11,818 nucleotides of DNA from Acidocella sp. (lineage in GTDB: Bacteria; Pseudomonadota; Alphaproteobacteria; Acetobacterales; Acetobacteraceae), in NCBI GenBank assembly GCA_029077775.1, contig JAQNCU010000057.1, positions 1-11,818 of the forward strand, written 5' to 3'. The notes under the pieces are model-generated. The model was not told where the DNA came from. It saw nothing but the letters and a program-made list of their open reading frames with translations, and ran no database searches. A program made the position numbers and the translations under genes. This document shows, one piece after another, positions 1 through 4,940 of the stretch (position 1 is the stretch's first letter; the number at the start of each line of letters is the position of its first letter).

Positions 1-172
1 TGACCATGGCGAGGATACGTCTGCTCTTGGATCGCCTTCCGAGGCTGGTTATGCCGGGTTGGGGCTTTACAGTCCGGGGGAATATGCGACCCTCGGCCAC
101 CAGATGCCTGTTTTATGAACACTGGAACACGTGGCTCAGCGCCGATACGGTGCTCCAGAAGAAATAGAGTAG
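1..172 (+). pseudogene. 3' end of an unidentified gene, apparently interrupted by an in-frame TGA
   Basis: The frame starting at base 2 is open to a TGA at 116-118, continues open afterwards, and ends at TAG 170-172, six bases before the next gene. Before the TGA it reads as an ordinary acidic protein tail (SPSEAGYAGLGLYSPGEYA). After the TGA it reads TLEHVAQRRYGAPEEIE, which looks like a normal C-terminal helix. The simplest reading is one gene whose CGA or TGG codon became TGA, or a gene that truly ends at 118 with chance coding-like sequence behind it. A second frame (starting at base 3) is also open, to TAG 165-167, but its residues are arginine-rich and less protein-like. The family was not recognised, and most of the gene lies outside the window. 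Confidence 0.35.
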
Positions 173-178
173 AACCAA

Positions 179-418
179 ATGAAAACCTTACAGTCGGGTG
201 GTTTGCAGGACCCCAATGAGGCCCTTTGGCATGACCTCTTGCACGCGCTTCAGCATGACGATGGAGCCGCCGCCAAGGAACACCTACAGGCCGGATTCCC
301 GATCTACTACGCCGAGGATGACACCCCGGCGGGCTTGCTCATCAAAGAGCATCCGAGCGGACGGCGCGAACTAGTGCGCTTTGACGAAGCTGGAGATGAA
401 GTCATCCGGGCGCTATGA
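179..418 (+). CDS. Small acidic hypothetical protein (79 aa)
   Basis: A 79-residue acidic soluble protein without signal peptide or membrane segment. The N-terminal half looks helical (LWHDLLHALQHDD). The C-terminal half has a compact conserved-looking block around residues 41-70: FPIYYAEDDTPAGLLIKEHP, then GRRELVRFDEAG, which suggests a small beta-rich fold. The start is ATG at 179, six bases after the stop of the upstream reading frame, so co-translation with that gene is likely. No strong ribosome site is visible; a weak GAAATAGAG lies upstream. The stop overlaps the ATG of a possible 35-codon frame (ATGA at 415-418). It could be a small partner or antitoxin of the upstream gene, but nothing in the sequence proves this. 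Confidence 0.6.
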   Translation: MKTLQSGGLQDPNEALWHDLLHALQHDDGAAAKEHLQAGFPIYYAEDDTPAGLLIKEHPSGRRELVRFDEAGDEVIRAL

Positions 419-522
419 GCCGCCCCGGAGTTTGGACGTTTGCCTGGCCGAACGGCACCGGAATTGTACTGTGCAATCCAAATGATTGTTCGTGGTTTCA
501 CACACGGCCATTTCAGGGGTAA
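415..522 (+). CDS. Possible 35-residue translationally coupled peptide
   Basis: An ATG at 415 overlaps the stop of the preceding gene in an ATGA and opens a 35-codon frame ending at TAA 520-522. The peptide begins MSRPGVWTFAWPNGTGIVLC, and its last third is encoded by the inverted 22-bp repeat at 489-511. The overlap arrangement favours translation by coupling. The length and the overlap with a repeat argue against it. No function can be assigned. Confidence 0.22.
   Translation: MSRPGVWTFAWPNGTGIVLCNPNDCSWFHTRPFQG
489..511 (-). repeat. Inverted copy of the 22-bp iteron-like repeat
   Basis: These 23 bases are the exact reverse complement of 591-613, the first unit of the tandem set to the right, and begin TTCGTGGTTTCACAC. 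The two arms are separated by 79 bases, which include an AT-rich stretch (558-590) and a short palindrome TGATGG-CGC-CCATCA at 543-557. A perfect 23-bp inverted match at this distance is far beyond chance. Confidence 0.9.
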
Positions 523-591
523 AATCCTCCTATAAGCCGACTTGATGGCGCCCATCATATTGATTTTATTCGATAATTCTTCAGACTTTGA

Positions 592-657
592 TGGCCGTGT
601 GTGAAACCACGAATCTGCGTGTTTGATACCACGAACCACCGTGTGTGAAGCCACGAA
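592..657 (+). repeat. Three tandem 22-bp direct repeats (iteron-like)
   Basis: There are three abutting 22-bp units at 592-613, 614-635 and 636-657. The shared core is CGTGTGTGAAACCACGAA, with variants CGTGTTTGATACCACGAA in unit 2 and CGTGTGTGAAGCCACGAA in unit 3. The first four or five bases of each unit are not conserved. Together with the inverted copy at 489-511 and the AT-rich stretch between, the layout resembles initiator-binding iterons or a cluster of regulator sites. It lies between two convergent genes, so it is not a simple upstream promoter region. The binding protein is unknown. Confidence 0.85.
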
Positions 658-742
658 GGGTATGATCGGCATGCCAAGCGGTGTGGCGCTGCAATGAGGG
701 CTACCGCCCTTAGCCGCAATCCTCTTTTCTTCGTGCTTTGTG

Positions 743-2785
743 CTAGATTTCCCAATCCCGTCCTCGCCTTCCGAGCATTCTTTTCTGTTCCTTTAGTTGC
801 CGTTCGTCACGGTCGCTGCCGGGGTCGATCAACCGACTGACGCCGGTGGTTTCAGGAATCGGTTTTGCAGCAGTCCGTGACCTCTCATGCGCCATAGCTT
901 GTCTAGCGATTTCAAGGGTCGGATCGCTGAACCTGACGTTGATCCCGTGCATACCGGCTAGCCGGGCAACGTCCTGCCGGAATTGGTCGGAACCCTGCAC
1001 GTCGAGCGGCTGGCCCTCGAACCTCTCGGCGGCCAGCGACAACGCGACCAGCGCCGCTCCGGCGGTCGCCTTCTCGGCTTTGACGTGGCTTGTGCGGTCC
1101 AGCACAAGGCCGCCGTCCGCCGTCCGGTAGGCCATCGTGCCGTCATGCTGTGCCTGCGGCCTCAAGCTTTCCATGATGCGCGTCTTAGCCTTCTCGGCCC
1201 GCTCGGCGGTCAGGAGCTCGCCGCGCATCCGCTCCGCCCGTTCCTCGCGGGCGCGCAGCACGTCCAGCGCGTCGACTCCGCCGCGCTCGGCGCGCTGCAT
1301 CAGCCATTGATTCCAAGTTGGCAGGGTGGTCGCTTTGTAGAGATTGGCGGTCGCCGCCTCGGCGTTCGCCTTCGCCGCGTTGCGCGCCGCTGCAACCTGC
1401 GTTCGCGTCGTTGCATTGATGGCGGCTCGCACCGGCCCGCGCGGTCCTACCTTCTGGATCATGCGTTGCGTGGCGGACCATCGCTTGATGCGTTCCATCT
1501 CTGACGCGCGCTCGGTCCGGATCGCCGCCATACCGGCTTTGCGGCTGGCAATCGCGGCTTGCCGTTGTCGCTGATACTCGGAGAACAGCGCGGCGCTCGA
1601 TGGATGCGCCTGTCGGGGGCGAGGCGCATAGCCCCGAGAACCTGGCTCCCGCTGCTGCCGCTCGCCGGGGCCGCGCTCGAACGGCCCCAGCCGGTCGGTG
1701 AGGGCCTTTAAGGACAGGTCGCGCCCGCACTCGCTGGCCTTGCACCATAAGCCTAAGCCGGGGTCGCCGATGACAAGGCCCGCGCCGCGCGGTTTGATCT
1801 GTAGGCCGTGCTCGGCGAGGGCCGCGTGAAGCTCCTTCCATGTCGCGGCCTGGCGCATGTCCGGGGCCACGTCGCGGGCCACGTAGCCGGTCAGGCTCTC
1901 GATGCCCGCTTGTGCCTCCATGTCGGCGGCCGCGCCGCTTATTCCTGCTCCATCGCGGCCAGCGCCATTTTCCGCCCGTCGCATGCCGTCAACGTGTTGG
2001 GTTCCGCCTTGGTCCACATAATGACGTGCATTACCTGGCAGCAGCATCGAATAGCTTCTGAGGCCGTGCACCACACCGTTGCTGGTCAGCTTTCGCAGAT
2101 CGTCGTAGGACGCGGCCTCTGGTCCTTCGGCAAGTGCTCGAGCGTAGGCCTCTCGTAGGAAGGCCCTAAATCGACTGTCATGCTTTCGCTCGGGGTTGAG
2201 GCGGATTCGGTTTCGTCGGTCATAAGCTCGCTCTCCTGTTAAACCGTGGCCGTCATGCTCAAGGCCGAATTTTTTTTCGAGCCGTTCGCACGTCTCCATG
2301 AGCCGTTGCTTGTCATAAAACGGCTCGATGTTTTGCAGTCCGGTGGGGTGAACTTTGTTGATGGCGACGTGCACATGCAGGTTATCGGTGTCGATATGCA
2401 CCGCACTAATGCGTTGATGGTCGGTATAGCCAAGGACTTCGCAAAGCTCGTCCTCGATTTTGTGCAAAACCCCCAAGGACGGGTTTTCACCGTGCCGGAA
2501 GGAATAGACCAAGTGATAGGTCTTATCTGCCTTCGATCTGGAGTTTTTTAACTGCGTGGCCTGAATTAGCGTCGTGGCATCGCCGGGGTCGTCCGTGCCG
2601 CAATTTGTTACCCGATACCCGGCAACCTTCTCGCCCTGCGTTGTGGCGGTTCTGGTCGCCAGAACGTAATCGGCGGTGCGTGCCCAGCTTTGAGGGTCAA
2701 CCTCGCCCTCTGCCGCCACCATGTAGCGGACAAGCCGGGCCGCATTCGAAGTCGCCGCCCGGCGCGCAATCCGTTTGGCGATCAT
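743..2785 (-). CDS. traI: Conjugative relaxase TraI (IncP/MOBP type)
   Basis: Relaxase that nicks oriT, stays covalently bound to the 5' end, and leads the strand into the recipient. The N-terminus follows RP4 TraI: the candidate nucleophile is Tyr21 in ARLVRYMVAAEG, RVTNC is at 58-62, and motif II lies around KADKTYHLVYSF (85-96). The metal-binding motif III is HIDTDNLHVHVAINK, with His130, His137 and His139. ESLTGYVAR (296-304) resumes RP4-like sequence. Residues about 400-535 are alanine- and charge-rich, probably coiled coil. Residues about 540-633 resemble the LPD7-type C-terminal domain of TraI. At 680 residues it is near the RP4 length (recalled as about 732). The ATG overlaps the traJ stop (ATGA at 2782-2785), so translation is coupled. 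Residues about 184-285 appear inserted relative to RP4 TraI. There is no fused RepB primase domain, unlike RSF1010 MobA. Confidence 0.95.
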   Translation of the reverse strand: MIAKRIARRAATSNAARLVRYMVAAEGEVDPQSWARTADYVLATRTATTQGEKVAGYRVTNCGTDDPGDATTLIQATQLKNSRSKADKTYHLVYSFRHGENPSLGVLHKIEDELCEVLGYTDHQRISAVHIDTDNLHVHVAINKVHPTGLQNIEPFYDKQRLMETCERLEKKFGLEHDGHGLTGERAYDRRNRIRLNPERKHDSRFRAFLREAYARALAEGPEAASYDDLRKLTSNGVVHGLRSYSMLLPGNARHYVDQGGTQHVDGMRRAENGAGRDGAGISGAAADMEAQAGIESLTGYVARDVAPDMRQAATWKELHAALAEHGLQIKPRGAGLVIGDPGLGLWCKASECGRDLSLKALTDRLGPFERGPGERQQREPGSRGYAPRPRQAHPSSAALFSEYQRQRQAAIASRKAGMAAIRTERASEMERIKRWSATQRMIQKVGPRGPVRAAINATTRTQVAAARNAAKANAEAATANLYKATTLPTWNQWLMQRAERGGVDALDVLRAREERAERMRGELLTAERAEKAKTRIMESLRPQAQHDGTMAYRTADGGLVLDRTSHVKAEKATAGAALVALSLAAERFEGQPLDVQGSDQFRQDVARLAGMHGINVRFSDPTLEIARQAMAHERSRTAAKPIPETTGVSRLIDPGSDRDERQLKEQKRMLGRRGRDWEI

Positions 2786-3141
2786 TTCACGGCCCGCCGC
2801 ATGATGCCCGAAAGCTTGGCCTGCAAGTCGCGAAAATCGGTCATTATCCGATCTACCTCGAACCGCCGGGCACCTTGTCCCGGCTTCTCGGTCAGCCAGA
2901 GCTTCAGCAGTCCGGCCACCCGGCCAAGGTCGCCATTCACGCGCACAAGGTCGCCGACTGCCTCAAGGTCATAGACCGACTTGATCCGATGATTGAGGCC
3001 CGCCGCTCGCATGTAAGCGGACAGGGGCAGGCCCGCCCGGTCGGCCCGGTCGGCGATCTCGGCCCGTTCCTCCGGCGTCACCCATACCTTGATCGGCGTG
3101 CCCCGTGACCGCGTGTTCTTCCTTTTGGTGTCGTCGTTCAT
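2782..3141 (-). CDS. traJ: oriT-binding relaxosome protein TraJ (MobC family)
   Basis: A 119-residue accessory DNA-binding protein that recognises the repeat next to nic and recruits TraI to form the relaxosome. PIKVWVTPEERAEIADRA (16-33) followed by AGLPLSAYMRAAG has the look of a ribbon-helix-helix N-terminus. RVNGDLGRVAGLLKLWLTEK (67-86) is nearly the signature block of RP4 TraJ (INGDLGRLGGLLKLWLT). The length matches the family. The start is ATG at 3141, with AGGAGG at 3154-3159 on the minus strand, 12 bases upstream. It is the first gene of traJ-traI and sits directly beside oriT, as in RP4. Its binding region is probably also its promoter, so self-regulation is plausible. Confidence 0.93.
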   Translation of the reverse strand: MNDDTKRKNTRSRGTPIKVWVTPEERAEIADRADRAGLPLSAYMRAAGLNHRIKSVYDLEAVGDLVRVNGDLGRVAGLLKLWLTEKPGQGARRFEVDRIMTDFRDLQAKLSGIMRRAVK

Positions 3142-3184
3142 TCGCGCTCGCGCCCTCCTTTCGTGTCTGTCGCGGCAGCGACGG

Positions 3185-3290
3185 TGAGCCTCGCAGAGCA
3201 GGATTCCGTCGAGCCGAAGGCGAGTAAGGCAGGTGGTGGGGGGCTATGCGGCGAAGCCGTGTAGGCCCACAACACACATCCTGCCATCCT
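3185..3290 (+). other. oriT: Origin of transfer (oriT) of RP4/IncP type with nic site
   Basis: GCCTCGCAGAGCAGGATTCC at 3188-3207 matches, as I recall it, the conserved block at the same relative place in RP4 oriT; GAGC and GAGTAAGG follow as in RP4 (GAATAAGG). The P-type nic sequence ATCCTG|C lies at 3278-3284, so cleavage is predicted between 3283 and 3284 on the plus strand. Short inverted repeats lie between: GCC-GAA-GGC at 3213-3221 and CGGC-GAA-GCCG at 3249-3259. The position upstream of divergent traJ matches RP4. The strand polarity predicts that the traC-like/trb side enters the recipient first and traJ-traI last. Confidence 0.88.
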
Positions 3291-3355
3291 ACTTTGACGC
3301 AATTGTAGGCAACTGCAAACCTACGGGCGGCAAAAATATTTTTTTTGAGAAATAG

Positions 3356-3435
3356 TTGCCTTAAGTTGCTTTGAATTGCCCTAAGTTGCATTGAGTTGCG
3401 CTAAGTTGCCTAGACTTGCCTTAAATTGCGCTATT
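3356..3435 (+). repeat. Eight tandem 10-bp units beginning TTGC (helically phased array)
   Basis: TTGC starts at 3356, 3366, 3376, 3386, 3396, 3406, 3416 and 3426, exactly every 10 bases. The approximate consensus is TTGCNYTRAG; examples are TTGCCTTAAG and TTGCGCTAAG. Left of it, separated by an A/T-tract (3334-3347), GCAA occurs in the opposite orientation at 3299, 3309, 3315 and 3330. One unit per helical turn places every site on the same DNA face, which suggests cooperative protein wrapping or a bent DNA segment. In RP4 the TraK protein binds this side of oriT, but no TraK homologue is evident here. Confidence 0.9.
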
Positions 3436-3482
3436 TTCAGGATATGTCGACGGGCTCTGCTTATTCCGGAATTTTAGGCTCC

Positions 3483-3522
3483 TTGAAAACACCCCGGATT
3501 GGTCGATAATTCTTGTTATCGA
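3483..3522 (+). promoter_or_regulatory. Promoter of the transfer operon with overlapping palindromic operator
   Basis: TTGAAA at 3483-3488 and GATAAT at 3505-3510, 16 bases apart, form a good sigma-70-like promoter aimed at the gene at 3547. The -10 lies inside the perfect inverted repeat TCGATAA-TTCTTG-TTATCGA (3503-3522). A protein bound there would block RNA polymerase, so the operon is probably repressed. The regulator is not identified. Confidence 0.68.
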
Positions 3523-3546
3523 TGACACCAAAACGAGGATTACTTG

Positions 3547-3762
3547 ATGGCTCGAAAGACCCTCAACGCTCGGCGGATCGAAGCACAAATAGAGCTTGAG
3601 GAAGCTCAGGCAAGACTCACCAAACTTCAGAATGAGGCTGCCGCCCGGATTGGCCGGATAGCTATCAAAACAGGGTTGGCCGACCGCGGCCTATCCGATG
3701 ATGAAATCAAATCGGAATTTGAAAAGATCGCCTCAAGGAGAGAGCAAGGAGAAAAATCATGA
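3547..3762 (+). CDS. Small conjugal transfer protein, Ti-plasmid TraC-like
   Basis: A 71-residue charged, helical protein. An N-terminal coiled-coil stretch (IEAQIELEEAQARLTKLQNE, about residues 11-30) leads into AAARIGRIAIKTGLADRGLS, then DDEIKSEFEKIASR. This order, coiled coil followed by a RIGRIAxKxGL motif and an acidic helix ending in F.xIA.R, resembles the small TraC protein beside the Ti-plasmid oriT, and related mobilisation accessory proteins. I chose ATG 3547 over TTG 3544 because GAGG at 3535-3538 then has an 8-base spacing. Its place as first gene rightward from oriT suits a relaxosome accessory role, and it is a candidate binder of the adjacent decamer array or operator. The family assignment is from motif memory. 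Confidence 0.72.
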   Translation: MARKTLNARRIEAQIELEEAQARLTKLQNEAAARIGRIAIKTGLADRGLSDDEIKSEFEKIASRREQGEKS

Positions 3763-3989
3763 GCGTGCGGCGTAAATTGTCAGTTTTGCGAGATAGTTTT
3801 TCTCACATGCAGCGGGAATTGAGCAAAGGCCACGTTGACCTTGCCCAGCATATTGCCGCCTCAATCGAGCATGAAATTGAAGATTGGTATTTAGACAGTC
3901 TTCGCATCCATCACAATGATCGCCATAAATACAGATTGCCTAATGCACACTGCCCTTCTTTTTTGCCCCAACAGGAGGCCGCGAAATGA
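3759..3989 (+). CDS. Hypothetical protein (76 aa) in the transfer operon
   Basis: I do not recognise this 76-residue soluble protein. It starts basic (MSVRRKLSVLRDSF), runs through a probable amphipathic helix with several His (KGHVDLAQHIAASIEHEIED), and ends in a His- and Asn-rich tail (RIHHNDRHKYRLPNAHCP). The gene is very likely real. AAGGAG at 3746-3751 is seven bases before the ATG, and it is joined to both neighbours by 4-base ATGA overlaps (3759-3762 and 3986-3989). The His/Cys-rich C-terminal half could bind a metal, but this is only a composition argument. Its position before trbJ suggests a transfer-related role. Confidence 0.72.
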   Translation: MSVRRKLSVLRDSFSHMQRELSKGHVDLAQHIAASIEHEIEDWYLDSLRIHHNDRHKYRLPNAHCPSFLPQQEAAK

Positions 3990-4744
3990 CCTACCACGCG
4001 GGTAAGTCCGTGCGCCGCTTGGCGTTGGTTCTGGCTTTTGGTGCCGCCTCTACGTTGGGGCCACGTCCAGCGTCTGCCTTCGTCGTTTACTGCACAAACT
4101 GCTCAACCGTCTTTTCGCAGGTCATGCAGTATGCCCAACAAGTCGAGACGGCGGCCAACACGGCGCAGCAACTCGAAACGCAGATTCAGCAATATCAGAA
4201 CATGCTTTTGCAGGGGCTTTCCCTGCCCACAAGCGCGTTTCAGCAGCTAACCAGCAACTTTTCCCAAATCCAGAGCCTCTACAACCAAAGCACGGCACTG
4301 GCTGGGAATTTGTCGAATTTCGATAGCAAGTTTCAGTCAAAGTTTCCGGGATACAGCACCTACCTGAACAAGATCGGCACGAATCCCAGCTACGTGCAGA
4401 GCTTCTATAGCCAGTGGACGCAAAACGGGCTGGACTCCACCAAAACCGCGATGGCCGTTGCCGGTGACAACGTGAACCAGATTCCGACGGAAGATCAAAC
4501 GCTTGCCTCGCTGGTCAATCAATCGCAGTCCGCGCAAGGGCGATTGCAGGCCATTCAGGCCGGAAACCAGATTGCCGCGCAACAGGTCCAGCAAATGCAA
4601 AAGCTGCGCGAGATGATGAACGCGCAGATTCAGAACGAAAGCATGTATTACGCGCAGAACATCCAACGCCAAGCGGTAGATAACGCATTCACGCAAACTT
4701 ACCAAAGCGGTGTCGTCGCAGATGACACCCCTCAATCGTTCTAG
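3986..4744 (+). CDS. trbJ: P-type conjugative transfer protein TrbJ
   Basis: TrbJ is the VirB5-related, periplasmic or pilus-associated component of the IncP mating-pair apparatus. The 252-residue product has a signal peptide: basic MTYHAGKSVRR, a hydrophobic core to about residue 24, and a probable cut at PASA|F near residue 31. The mature N-terminus FVVYCTNCSTVFSQ with Cys36 and Cys39, followed by a glutamine-rich helical region (residues about 45-75), is typical of TrbJ. The remainder is Gln/Asn-rich helix, as in the family. The start is ATG 3986, with AGGAGG at 3973-3978. The C-terminus GVVADDTPQSF closely matches that of the next gene's product. It is followed by the trbK-like gene and trbL, as in RP4. 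Confidence 0.92.
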   Translation: MTYHAGKSVRRLALVLAFGAASTLGPRPASAFVVYCTNCSTVFSQVMQYAQQVETAANTAQQLETQIQQYQNMLLQGLSLPTSAFQQLTSNFSQIQSLYNQSTALAGNLSNFDSKFQSKFPGYSTYLNKIGTNPSYVQSFYSQWTQNGLDSTKTAMAVAGDNVNQIPTEDQTLASLVNQSQSAQGRLQAIQAGNQIAAQQVQQMQKLREMMNAQIQNESMYYAQNIQRQAVDNAFTQTYQSGVVADDTPQSF

Positions 4745-4754
4745 GGATGTCACT

Positions 4755-4928
4755 ATGGTTACGATCTCGAAGTATGTAATAGCGCTTCTCTGCCTTGTGT
4801 TTTTTGCTGCGGGAGTAGCTGCCACGTCCTTCGTGGAACACAATCGTTCACGTCAGCCATGCTCGTCATCCGCCGCCAAACAATTCCAAAAAGGGGTTGT
4901 TGCACCCGATAAGCCACAGAGCTTTTGA
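4755..4928 (+). CDS. trbK: TrbK-like small membrane/exported protein between trbJ and trbL
   Basis: A 57-residue protein with a single N-terminal hydrophobic segment (YVIALLCLVFFAAGVAATS, about residues 7-25), then a short basic, Ser-rich stretch with Cys35 and the tail KQFQKGVVAPDKPQSF. I chose ATG 4755 because AGGGA at 4743-4747 is seven bases upstream; an in-frame ATG at 4710 would lie inside trbJ without a comparable site. Gene order (trbJ-X-trbL) and size fit TrbK, the entry-exclusion lipoprotein of IncP plasmids. However, no convincing lipobox cysteine follows the hydrophobic segment, so the exclusion role is inferred from position only. The tail duplicates the TrbJ end motif. Confidence 0.62.
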   Translation: MVTISKYVIALLCLVFFAAGVAATSFVEHNRSRQPCSSSAAKQFQKGVVAPDKPQSF

Positions 4929-4940
4929 GGATATTCCGCC

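Larger units (their letters stand above)
419..742. other. Intergenic region with iteron-like repeats between convergent genes
   Basis: Apart from the possible 35-codon frame and the two repeat entries, this stretch holds the palindrome TGATGG-CGC-CCATCA (543-557) and an AT-rich segment with TCGATAATTCTT at 570-581. That 12-mer recurs in the operator at 3503-3514. Beyond 657 no further gene or obvious terminator is seen before the traI stop. Confidence 0.6.
3142..3546. other. 405-bp divergent control region between traJ and the trb operon
   Basis: From left to right it holds the traJ ribosome site, a small hairpin GTCGC-GGCA-GCGAC (3169-3182), oriT, opposed GCAA/TTGC motifs around an A/T-tract, the decamer array, and the operator-promoter. 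GAGG at 3535-3538 is the ribosome site for ATG 3547. No protein-coding frame is supported here. Confidence 0.8.

Noticed and set aside
307..672. 121-residue minus-strand frame across the left repeats
   Set aside because: It is formed largely from the translated repeats and the antisense of the 79-residue gene, with no ribosome site or protein-like pattern.
983..1504. 173-residue plus-strand frame opposite traI
   Set aside because: It is a shadow of the GC-rich traI gene. The traI frame carries all relaxase motifs, and the shadow has none.
3356..3435. CRISPR-like array
   Set aside because: The units are 10 bp with no spacers, so this is a phased binding-site array, not a CRISPR.
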